5,384 bases of DNA from an uncultured Campylobacter sp. (lineage in GTDB: Bacteria; Campylobacterota; Campylobacteria; Campylobacterales; Campylobacteraceae): NCBI RefSeq assembly GCF_938045775.1, contig NZ_CALIBH010000212.1, positions 1 through 5,384 of the forward strand, read 5' to 3'. The notes under the pieces are model-generated. The model was not told the origin of the DNA. It worked only from the letters and a program-made list of their open reading frames with translations, and searched no databases. Each line of letters starts with the position of its first letter. The first letter of the stretch is position 1. A program made the translations under genes and the position numbers. Shown here in pieces: positions 1 to 5,384 of the stretch.

Positions 1-105
1 TAGCGGAACATTGCGAGTAAGCCAGCAGAAGTTTTTGGGATTTTGAACTTTCTGACAAGTGGAATTTCGAGTTTTCGAGCACAAAAGATATATAAACTAT
101 AAAAT

Positions 106-140
106 GGGCTTCCGGCAGGCATTAAAGCTACCGGAAGCTC
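106..140. terminator. Strong inverted repeat, possible (bidirectional) terminator
   Basis: Arm 106-115 (GGGCTTCCGG) pairs with 131-140 (CCGGAAGCTC): ten pairs including one G-T wobble, with a 15-base loop. On the + strand it is followed by TCTCTGTTATTT. On the - strand the stem is followed by ATTTTATAGTTT. Neither is a clean T-run, but both are T-rich. It would fit the end of a gene lying left of the window. It could instead be part of the repeat family that starts inside its right arm. Confidence 0.45.
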
Positions 141-255
141 TCTGTTATTTCAAGCATCTCTGAAAGCCCTCTGTTATTTTAATTAAACAGCTCCAAAAGC
201 CCTTTGCCATTTCAAACACCGCTGAAAGCCCAGATTTTTCGCTTGAAATTCTTAG
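136..255. repeat. Degenerate tandem repeats, about 29-33 bases per unit
   Basis: Three to four head-to-tail units each begin AGCYC and end near CTGAA or CCAAA: 136-164 (29 bases), 165-197 (33), 198-226 (29) and a more diverged one from 227. Units 1 and 3 agree at 22 of 29 positions by eye, and units 1 and 2 share CTCTGTTATTT exactly. There are no unique spacers of constant length between conserved repeats, so this is not a CRISPR array. I see no coding frame running through them. Function is unknown; options are a decayed minisatellite or a structured intergenic repeat associated with the hairpin immediately upstream. Confidence 0.55.
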
Positions 256-725
256 AATTTTGCTTTTGTTTTTACTTAGAATTTTTAAAATTTAACCCTC
301 CGCGCCGCTACTTTATCGTTTTTATTGCCTCGCCTGGAACTGCTTTAAAATTTTAATCTCTTTGCTAACGACATATCGTAGAATTATGTGCTTCTAACCT
401 AGAATTACTTCAAATTTTAATTCCTCTCGTATATTGCTTCACTTTAAATTCCACAAAATCCAAATTTGTCCTACCCTATTTCTCGATATCAGAAACTGCT
501 GCTTTTTATTTTAGCGCTTTTCTCGCAGCGACGCTTCTTTGGAATTCCGCTGGCTAAATTTTAAGGTCGGAATTTTAAAATTCCATCATTTTGTAATCGT
601 AATTTTTCGTTTAAGCTTCGATAACAAAAATAAGCTGAAATTTTACTTTATTATCGAAAACGTTACATCGCGATACCCATTTTTTCGCGTTAAGCTACCT
701 TTCGTTAGAAATTTTATTAAATTTA

Positions 726-753
726 TTGTAAATAGGTATTTTTATAGTATAAT
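726..753 (+). promoter_or_regulatory. Sigma70-type promoter of the adhesin gene
   Basis: There is a perfect -10 hexamer TATAAT at 748-753. A TTGTAA at 726-731, with a 16-base spacer, matches the -35 consensus at 4 of 6 positions. The surroundings are very AT-rich (11 G/C in 721-780), as is usual for epsilonproteobacterial promoters, where the -10 box dominates. Transcription would begin near 760, leaving a short leader of about 28 bases before the ATG at 788. This also argues that the open frame upstream of 788 is not translated. Confidence 0.65.
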
Positions 754-774
754 GGATAGTTTTTATTTTTTACG

Positions 775-779
775 AAGGA
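775..779 (+). promoter_or_regulatory. Ribosome binding site fixing the start at 788
   Basis: AAGGA lies 8 bases before the ATG at 788. The reading frame stays open back to 539 (a TTG), but only the ATG at 788 combines this ribosome site with an immediate signal peptide, so it decides the start. Confidence 0.8.
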
Positions 780-787
780 TTACAACT

Positions 788-3700
788 ATGAAAGAGATCA
801 AAATCCCGATTATCTCAGGTCTGAGCATCGCTGCTACGCTAGCATTGATGCCTACGCAGATTTTAGCTAAAGACGGACAGGTAACCGTTACTAAACAAGA
901 CGGCACTCCGGGTCATTTTTATTGGTCATCGGGGAAGAATTTCTCCGGTGGCTTTGAAAGCTCCACACATGCTCACGGTAAAAACGACAATAATATCGTA
1001 ACGATAAACGGCGTTGATAGCGGCGGTCAACCTATGTGGGATTATACGATTTATGGTGGAGGTAACGGTGACGGCACTCCTCAGCATGCTCCTTTTTTAT
1101 ATGAGCAAACTAGCGCAGCCGAAAATAATACGCTTAATGTTTACAACGGCGCTACGGTAGCAGTACTTGTGGGCGGCGAAGGAAAAGGTGCGAAAAATAA
1201 TACTGTAAATTTGAATGACGCAGATGTAAATAATGTCGTGCTTGGTGGTAACGGTACGTGGTACGGTCAAGCAGATAGCAGTGGAGATGCTACCTATAAT
1301 ATCGTAAATATCAGCGGTTCTACGCAAGTTAAATATAATAATTTTACAAATTTTAATAGCACATCGGTAATGGGTGGTAGAGCAACAGGCACACATCAAG
1401 CAAATAATAACGAAGTAAATATTAGTGGAACACCTACTATCGCTGGTAGAATTGCGGGTGCTGCGGTAGAAAACGGCAATGCAGACAGCAATAAAGTAGA
1501 TATCAACGCTATTGTAAATTTAGCAAATGTAAGTGGAGTAATAGCCTCAAAAGACAGCACCGCCACTTTACAAAATAATATCGTCACTATCAATAACGAT
1601 GGTGCTGTAGTTGCCGATGTTTTAGTCGCTAATGGTACGGGCGGTGGTATTGAAGGTCCTGGCGGCAAAGCAACAGCCAAAAATAATCATGGCAAGCTGA
1701 TAAAAGGTACAGTCGGAAATATCAACGGCGCGTATATGGTTAGCAAAACCGAAAAAAATCACTCTACTATCGAGGGTGGCCATGTAACTAATTACGCATA
1801 CGGAAGTTATTATAGAAACGACGCCCATGATCTTAAATCTAATAGCAAAGACGATTATGTTACCATTAGCGGCGGTAAAGTAGATAAGGCAACTTATGGT
1901 GCTTTTACATATTACGGCGATATAGATGGAGCTCATGTAGATATGAGTGGTGGTAAAGTCGTGGGCGCGAATGTTGCTGGCGATGACGGAGTATTTGGTG
2001 GGCTTAGCTACGACGGCACTGTTAATAATAGCTATTTATATCTAACAGGTGGCGAGATAAAAGGTGATGCAATCGGCGGAAGAAGCAACAATAAAGATGT
2101 CGCGAATAACTACGCAAAAATTATTGGTGGCGCAAAAATAGACGGAAGATTGATCGGTGGAGAAAGTCGCGGCAAAACGGCTACTAATAGTTATTTAGAT
2201 CTGACCGGCGGCGAGATCGGTGGAGATTCAATCGGCAGCTTAGGCTCTACAGGTGCAGTTCAAGGCAGGATAACAGCCAGCGGAACAAAATTTAATGGAA
2301 ACGTAATAGGTGGCAAAAGCTCTAGCGGCAACGTAACTGGAAGTAGAGTCACGCTAACCAATGTCACAGCCAGTAAGAATGTAATCGGAGGCGAAGCACA
2401 AAGCGGTAATACCGATGATAATCAAGTAAGCCTAATAAACGGTAGCGTTACCGGCGATGTATACGGCTCAAAAGCTAGCGGCTCTGCAACAAAAAGCATC
2501 GTAAATCTAAGTGGTGCACAAGTCGCCGGTAATGTCTACGCAGCACACGCAGCAAACGGCAGCGGCAATAAAGTAAATTTCTATAGCGGTAGTGTAACAA
2601 AAACTATCTATGGTCTATCTAGTGCAGGCGGCACAAATAACACCTTAAACGTCTATAACGCTCACACTCAAAAAACCGCAGGCGATATTAAGAATTTCAA
2701 TACTCTTAACTTCGACGGAATTTCAAGCGCTAACGGCAGCGCTGCAACTGCAGCTTTAAATTTAAATGCAGGCTCAACTACCGATATAAATAACGCTAAA
2801 TTTAAATTAGACAACGCCGATTATAATGTAGATACTTACGCGATAGGCGACGGCGAGAAACGCTATCTGATCCACAACGAAAACGGATTTACCGGTTTTG
2901 ACGAAACGCAAACGACTAAGCGCACCGATAATGTATTTACGATCAAAAATAAAACTACCTACTCGATGAATTTAAAGGGTCTAATGAAAGATGATGACGG
3001 AAAATCCATCGTAATCCAAGGTAAAAAGAAAACCGACCGCACTATCACTGGAGCGTTCGATAACGGCGAGGTTGGTAAATATACCGGTCCTGCAGGCGAT
3101 CCTACTATCGACGTAGGTGAAAATCCAAATGCACCGCAGAATTTCGGTGGACTAGATATCGATACAAATAACGTTCCTAACGCTACGATAAATCTAGTAA
3201 GCGGTGATGATATCGGCGAGATAAGAGCCAATGGCGACGATACGATAAACGTAGGTAAAGATAGAAACAATCCACTTGTACCTGGTAAAATTACAGCTAA
3301 AAATATATCTGGTGCAGGTAATCTAAATTTCAATGTTCCAGACGGTTTTTCAGGCAGCGATACTGCGTTAACTTTAACAGATGGTAATCCTACCGATCTA
3401 AGCGGTACTAAAATTAGCGTAAATTCTGATAAATTAGCCGATAATACGCAATATACGCTAATCAATAAAACAAATGGAACGATCAATCAGCTTGATCGCA
3501 CTATCCAAAAAGATCAAATCTATACTATCAAGAACGCAAACGAATATAGCTTCGTAGGAGAAAACTATAAAACCGACGCAAGCCACAAAAAGCTACAATA
3601 TTCGAAAGGCACACAGACTAGAAACTGGGATGGGGAATTCGACTATGGCGAAACTGAACTCAATAAACAAAATAATGCAGATAATAACGGTCACTCACTT

Positions 3701-4567
3701 GATAGGAATAAAAACAATACTGTCATCATTGATGCCAATGCGGGCGATCTAAATGGTAAAAAAATTTACGGCGGAAGCACTGCAGCGGGCGATACCTTAG
3801 ATATCCACGACAATACGGTAGAGATCAATGGCGGAACAAATATCGGCGATGTCATCGCAGGTAATAACGCTAGCTCAAGCGGTAAAGTCAGCAATAACGT
3901 TATAAATTTCAATGCAGGCACATTATCGGGCAAGCTCTATGGCTCTGACGATACATCTAATGCAAGAGGAAATAACAGTGGCAACACTCTTAACGTAAAT
4001 AATGCCTCCGCCCAAAAAACCGCAGGCGATATTAAGAATTTCAACAATCTTAACTTTGATGGAATTTCTGCAAGCGCTAACGGAAGCGCAGCCACTGCGG
4101 CTTTAAATTTAACTACCGCTAGCGACACTGATATCAATAACGCTAAATTTAAACTAAACGGCGAAGAGTACGACGTAGATAAAGATACCTACGGCTCTTT
4201 AAATATCGAAGAGGGTAAAGAGTATCACCTAATTCACAACGATGGCAATACCTTTACGAATTTTACCGAGAAGGCTAAGCAAAGGGATAATGAGTTTACT
4301 ATTACCGGTAAGAGTAGCTATGAGATTAACCTTAAAGGCTTAATCCAAAGTGCCGATAATCAATCTATCCTAGTTCAAGGCAAAAAGCTTACAGGTAGAA
4401 ATATTTCTAACGACGGTAAATTTGATAACGAAGACGCGGCCAAGCGCAGTTTAATCGCGACAATCCCTTTTTCGGATTGCACAATCAGTGTGAAATTCCC
4501 TTTTCCGCACATCGACTCGAGGATCTCTTCGAGTTTCCGCTCCGTATACGGCAAATCGCTGGTGTAG
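788..4567 (+). CDS. Autotransporter-like adhesin passenger, 3' truncated by the junction
   Basis: This is a secreted, repetitive surface protein of 1259 codons as read, of which about the first 1216-1220 are native. Residues 1-27 form a signal peptide: Lys-rich start MKEIK, hydrophobic core IISGLSIAATLAL, likely cleavage after QILA. The remainder is rich in Asn, Gly, Ser, Thr and Asp and contains no cysteine until after the junction, as is typical of type V passengers that must cross the periplasm unfolded. From about residue 68, short units with N-x-V-x-I/L followed by G-G predict a right-handed beta-helix. Residues 617-761, 842-955 and 1065-1216 are three copies of a longer module. The C-terminal beta-barrel translocator expected in this class is absent because the sequence switches to phage DNA near 4440; the last roughly 40 residues, including the only Cys, are an out-of-context readthrough of an antisense phage gene. 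Role in adhesion or biofilm is inferred from family style; no specific ligand motif is seen. A type Va autotransporter is favoured over a two-partner or type I secreted adhesin because of the plain Sec signal and repeats. Upstream lie its own promoter and ribosome site, so it is probably monocistronic. Confidence 0.8.
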   Translation: MKEIKIPIISGLSIAATLALMPTQILAKDGQVTVTKQDGTPGHFYWSSGKNFSGGFESSTHAHGKNDNNIVTINGVDSGGQPMWDYTIYGGGNGDGTPQHAPFLYEQTSAAENNTLNVYNGATVAVLVGGEGKGAKNNTVNLNDADVNNVVLGGNGTWYGQADSSGDATYNIVNISGSTQVKYNNFTNFNSTSVMGGRATGTHQANNNEVNISGTPTIAGRIAGAAVENGNADSNKVDINAIVNLANVSGVIASKDSTATLQNNIVTINNDGAVVADVLVANGTGGGIEGPGGKATAKNNHGKLIKGTVGNINGAYMVSKTEKNHSTIEGGHVTNYAYGSYYRNDAHDLKSNSKDDYVTISGGKVDKATYGAFTYYGDIDGAHVDMSGGKVVGANVAGDDGVFGGLSYDGTVNNSYLYLTGGEIKGDAIGGRSNNKDVANNYAKIIGGAKIDGRLIGGESRGKTATNSYLDLTGGEIGGDSIGSLGSTGAVQGRITASGTKFNGNVIGGKSSSGNVTGSRVTLTNVTASKNVIGGEAQSGNTDDNQVSLINGSVTGDVYGSKASGSATKSIVNLSGAQVAGNVYAAHAANGSGNKVNFYSGSVTKTIYGLSSAGGTNNTLNVYNAHTQKTAGDIKNFNTLNFDGISSANGSAATAALNLNAGSTTDINNAKFKLDNADYNVDTYAIGDGEKRYLIHNENGFTGFDETQTTKRTDNVFTIKNKTTYSMNLKGLMKDDDGKSIVIQGKKKTDRTITGAFDNGEVGKYTGPAGDPTIDVGENPNAPQNFGGLDIDTNNVPNATINLVSGDDIGEIRANGDDTINVGKDRNNPLVPGKITAKNISGAGNLNFNVPDGFSGSDTALTLTDGNPTDLSGTKISVNSDKLADNTQYTLINKTNGTINQLDRTIQKDQIYTIKNANEYSFVGENYKTDASHKKLQYSKGTQTRNWDGEFDYGETELNKQNNADNNGHSLDRNKNNTVIIDANAGDLNGKKIYGGSTAAGDTLDIHDNTVEINGGTNIGDVIAGNNASSSGKVSNNVINFNAGTLSGKLYGSDDTSNARGNNSGNTLNVNNASAQKTAGDIKNFNNLNFDGISASANGSAATAALNLTTASDTDINNAKFKLNGEEYDVDKDTYGSLNIEEGKEYHLIHNDGNTFTNFTEKAKQRDNEFTITGKSSYEINLKGLIQSADNQSILVQGKKLTGRNISNDGKFDNEDAAKRSLIATIPFSDCTISVKFPFPHIDSRISSSFRSVYGKSLV
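989..1650 (+). repeat. N-terminal beta-helix repeat block of the adhesin
   Basis: Protein-level repeats begin at about residue 68. Successive units open with Asn then x-V-x-I/L: NNIVTING, NNTLNVYNG, NNTVNLND, NIVNISG, NNEVNISG, NKVDIN and NNIVTIN. They recur every 24-45 residues, and several close with a G-G turn such as LVGGEG, VLGGNG or VMGGRA. The pattern is that of beta-helix rungs with a polar loop and a Gly turn. Unit length is irregular and DNA identity between units is low, so this is old, diverged repetition. Confidence 0.65.
1850..2638 (+). repeat. Central GG-type beta-helix repeats, about ten units
   Basis: About ten units of 24-32 residues (residues 355-617) follow the plan x-V-x-L-x-G-G-x-I-x-G-D-x-I-G-G, then a loop of 8-12 residues ending in Asn. 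The clearest are SYLYLTGGEIKGDAIGG, the related SYLDLTGGEIGGDSIG, and YAKIIGGAKIDGRLIGG. Later units (VSLINGSVTGDVYG, VNLSGAQVAGNVYA, VNFYSGSVTKTIYG) lose the double Gly but keep the spacing. Each unit is predicted to form one or two rungs of the beta-helix. Confidence 0.7.
2636..3070 (+). repeat. Adhesin long module, copy 1
   Basis: Residues 617-761 begin NNTLNVYNA, run through QKTAGDIKNFNTLNFDGIS, an Ala/Asn-rich stretch, TDINNAKFKL, RYLIHNENGFTGF, FTIKNKTTYSMNLKGL and QGKKK, and end AFDNGE. The copy at 3980-4435 matches this plan almost throughout. The 32 bases 2669-2700 are identical to 4013-4044. The module probably forms one structural segment of the passenger. Confidence 0.75.
3311..3652 (+). 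repeat. Adhesin long module, diverged copy 2
   Basis: Residues 842-955 align with the other two copies at the protein level: GNLNFNVPDG for NTLNFDGIS, TDLSGTKISV for TDINNAKFKL, QYTLINKTNGTINQ for RYLIHNENGFTGF, YTIKNANEYSF for FTIKNKTTYSM, and WDGEFDYGE for GAFDNGE. The opening TAGDIKNF part is reduced to AKNISGAGN. It is clearly older or faster evolving than copies 1 and 3. Confidence 0.6.
3980..4435 (+). repeat. Adhesin long module, copy 3, ends at the junction
   Basis: Residues 1065-1216 repeat copy 1: GNTLNVNNA, QKTAGDIKNFNNLNFDGIS, the AATAALNL block, TDINNAKFKL, YHLIHNDG, FTITGKSSYEINLKGL, VQGKK and KFDNED. The block 4013-4044 is identical to 2669-2700. The alignment with copy 1 can be followed to GATAAC at 4424-4429, just before the foreign sequence begins, and so provides the best native limit for the gene. 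Confidence 0.75.
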
Positions 4568-4812
4568 CTACCACGTAGCCGCTGCCTGCGGCTCTCCAGC
4601 GTGTCTGCGGGGGTGGGGAGGATTCCCAGAACCCCCTCGAGCCGAGAGAGGCCGTACTCATCGGCGGTCTCAATGAAGGTGTTCTGAAAAACCCTGTCTA
4701 TCGCAACCCAGAGAAGGACGAATTCAGGGTTCTCTGCATCCAGCGCGGCAGTGAGTTCCTTGAACTCCGTCATAAATGGCGGCAGGTAGGACACCAGATT
4801 TACATCCCTCAC
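4375..4812 (-). CDS. YmfQ/XkdU-like phage tail protein (DUF2313), 3' truncated
   Basis: This is a structural protein of contractile-tailed phages, encoded next to the baseplate J protein and thought to act at the baseplate and tail-fibre interface. The GTG start at 4812 overlaps the upstream stop as GTGA and has an AAGGGGG ribosome site 7 bases before it. It also places the family-like opening MRDVNLVSYLPPFM at the N-terminus; the Met at residue 14 is a less likely start. Recognisable stretches are SYLPPF (8-13), ENPEFVLLW (27-35), TADEYGLSRLEGVLGILP (49-66) and DTLESRRQRLRGSY (70-83). This resembles XkdU-type proteins from Bacillota prophages as I remember them. Only about 124 residues are native; the family is usually nearer 180-200. 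From about 4440 the frame runs backwards through adhesin DNA (SSLSNLPSLEIFLP) to a chance stop at 4375-4377. The true C-terminal part is missing. Confidence 0.75.
   Translation of the reverse strand: MRDVNLVSYLPPFMTEFKELTAALDAENPEFVLLWVAIDRVFQNTFIETADEYGLSRLEGVLGILPTPADTLESRRQRLRGSYTSDLPYTERKLEEILESMCGKGNFTLIVQSEKGIVAIKLRLAASSLSNLPSLEIFLPVSFLP
4430..4450. other. Breakpoint between adhesin and phage DNA
   Basis: To the left, adhesin module 3 can be aligned with module 1 up to 4429. To the right, the - strand encodes phage tail protein continuously up to about IVAIKLRL (to about 4442). The bases between could belong to either side, so the exact point is uncertain by about 10 bases each way. 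G/C content rises from 23/60 in 4381-4440 to 31/60 in 4501-4560 and 37/60 in 4801-4860. No insertion sequence, inverted repeat, tRNA or recombinase site is seen here. Confidence 0.8.
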
Positions 4813-5384
4813 GCGCTCGCCCCCTTAAACGCCGGCACTTCGTAGCTTCCAAGCGCCAGATTGTCCTCCACGCCATTGATTTTGGTCCCTCCGACGTCAA
4901 CGACGCCCTTGACGCCAAGGATACGCGTCTCGATTTGGCTGATACGAACCACGATGTGCGTTGACTCCGCCCAGGCTTTCCGGAGTTCCAGTAGATATCC
5001 CGTCACCGCCTCGTTGATGGCGTTCTGCAGGTTGCTCCAACCGTAGCCGGTGTCAAATGTGATATTCGTTGTCACTGCTACCGCAACCTCGACAGCGCTC
5101 TTCACAGATACCACGTGCCCGATCGGCGCGAGACCATAGCCCTCGCCCGCATCTTTCGGCGGGTCGATTGCGTTCTGGACTTTCTGGATCAGCGTCTCGG
5201 ATGCCGCGTTGTAGTCAGAGTTCAGGATTGTGAGGAGCACTGTGCCGCTCGTAGTCAGCTTTTTCTCGCTTGCTGCCGCGTATATGCTTTTCAGCCATTT
5301 CGCAGACTCGCCGCTCATACTGCCGATAACGCCTTCATACCAGGACTTTGCGCCGGCGCTCGGAATCAGTTCCGCGGGGCGGAT
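4809..5384 (-). CDS. Baseplate J-like protein (XkdT/gp47 type), 5' partial
   Basis: This is a component of the baseplate wedge of contractile phage tails, related to P2 gpJ, Mu gp47 and B. subtilis XkdT. The frame is open to the window edge (191 codons visible, starting IRPAELIPSAGAKSWYEG), so the Met at 5318 is internal and the N-terminal part, normally well over 100 residues, lies outside. Family hallmarks of the C-terminal half are present, counting from the window edge: a strand segment TVLLTIL (48-54), the helix LIQKVQNAIDPP (65-76), then GEGYGLAPIGHVV (80-92), a beta segment ending TFDTGYGW (109-116), YLLELRKAWAES (130-141) and IVVRISQIETRIL (144-156), followed by VDVGGTKING near the end. 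It ends with TGA at 4811-4809, overlapping the next gene by 4 bases. G/C-rich codons set it apart from the adhesin side. Gene order J then YmfQ/XkdU is standard in PBSX-like and Mu-like tail operons, which supports both identifications. Confidence 0.85.
   Translation of the reverse strand: MRPAELIPSAGAKSWYEGVIGSMSGESAKWLKSIYAAASEKKLTTSGTVLLTILNSDYNAASETLIQKVQNAIDPPKDAGEGYGLAPIGHVVSVKSAVEVAVAVTTNITFDTGYGWSNLQNAINEAVTGYLLELRKAWAESTHIVVRISQIETRILGVKGVVDVGGTKINGVEDNLALGSYEVPAFKGASA
4820..4826 (-). promoter_or_regulatory. Ribosome binding site for the GTG start at 4812
   Basis: Read on the - strand, AAGGGGG lies 7 bases before the GTG at 4812-4810, inside the last codons of the upstream baseplate gene. 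With the GTGA overlap it supports the non-ATG start and translational coupling. Confidence 0.65.

Larger units (their letters stand above)
1..725. other. AT-rich non-coding leader region
   Basis: No convincing gene is visible on either strand. Frame 1 opens with a TAG at 1-3 and runs 32 codons to a TAA at about 100-102, with no recognisable product. Frame 2 closes at a TGA at 44-46, so the window could at most hold the very end of an upstream gene. From 241 onward the sequence is pyrimidine-rich and AT-rich, with the word TAGAATT recurring near 253, 277, 379 and 400, and AATTTTAA-type words near 284, 347 and 413. This looks like degenerate intergenic sequence. An in-frame open stretch (539-787) precedes the adhesin start but reads as low-complexity Phe/Ile/Lys/Asn sequence and is probably untranslated. 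Confidence 0.6.

Noticed and set aside
1..102. Tail of an upstream gene in frame 1 (32 codons to a TAA at 100-102)
   Set aside because: It begins immediately after a TAG at 1-3, has no plausible start with a ribosome site, and its translation is not recognisable.
136..255. Possible CRISPR array
   Set aside because: Units are diverged and directly adjacent, with no conserved repeat separated by unique spacers of constant size and no cas genes nearby.
2959..3486. 175-codon open frame on the - strand inside the adhesin
   Set aside because: It is antisense to a well-supported coding repeat region, has no ribosome site or recognisable domain, and its composition mirrors the sense strand. The same applies to the other antisense frames at 1097-1936 and 3937-4137.
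4430..4450. Prophage attachment site or Mu-like end at the junction
   Set aside because: The break lies inside a tail structural gene rather than at a phage terminus, and no direct repeat, integrase or end motif is visible.
4442..4567. C-terminal end of the adhesin as read (about 40 residues with the only Cys)
   Set aside because: These codons are the antisense of the phage tail gene, so they are not a native domain, and they lack any beta-barrel signature.
4485..5046. Short open frames on both strands within the phage region
   Set aside because: They are shadow frames of the two GC-rich phage genes and show no family features.

Overview
The window joins two unrelated pieces of DNA. Positions 1 to about 4440 are AT-rich and carry, on the + strand, a long repetitive secreted protein: a signal peptide followed by a cysteine-free, Asn/Gly/Ser/Thr-rich beta-helix passenger, typical of a type V (autotransporter) adhesin. 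Its very AT-rich leader, AAGGA ribosome site and codon choice suggest an epsilonproteobacterium, most likely a Campylobacter of the oral type (C. showae, C. rectus, C. gracilis or C. concisus). This is an inference from style, not a database match. Positions from about 4440 to 5384 are clearly more GC-rich (61-63% in sampled 60-base lines, against 38% in 4381-4440). They carry, on the - strand, two adjacent phage baseplate genes: the C-terminal part of a baseplate J-like (XkdT/gp47-type) protein and a truncated YmfQ/XkdU-like (DUF2313) tail protein. Their sequences resemble Bacillota or other anaerobe prophages more than Campylobacter phages.

Layout. 1-787 is non-coding as far as I can see. 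It holds a strong inverted repeat at 106-140, a run of degenerate tandem repeats at 136-255, AT-rich sequence with recurring TAGAATT words, and a good sigma70-type promoter (726-753) with a ribosome site (775-779). 788-4567 is the adhesin reading frame, whose true start is the ATG at 788. It has about 17 beta-helix repeat units, then three copies of a larger module, two of which share a 32-base identical block. The gene loses its expected C-terminal beta-barrel at the junction and continues about 40 codons into foreign sequence before a chance stop. 4375-4812 (-) and 4809-5384 (-) are the phage genes, overlapping by GTGA as in a translationally coupled morphogenesis operon.

The two halves do not work together. 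Both genes at the boundary are cut mid-domain and run into each other tail to tail, with no integrase, attachment site, inverted repeat or insertion sequence between them. The simplest reading is a chimeric assembly or clone; a genuine rearrangement is possible but less likely. I see no new defence or mobile system. The points of interest are the modular architecture of the adhesin, the unusual upstream repeats and the junction itself.
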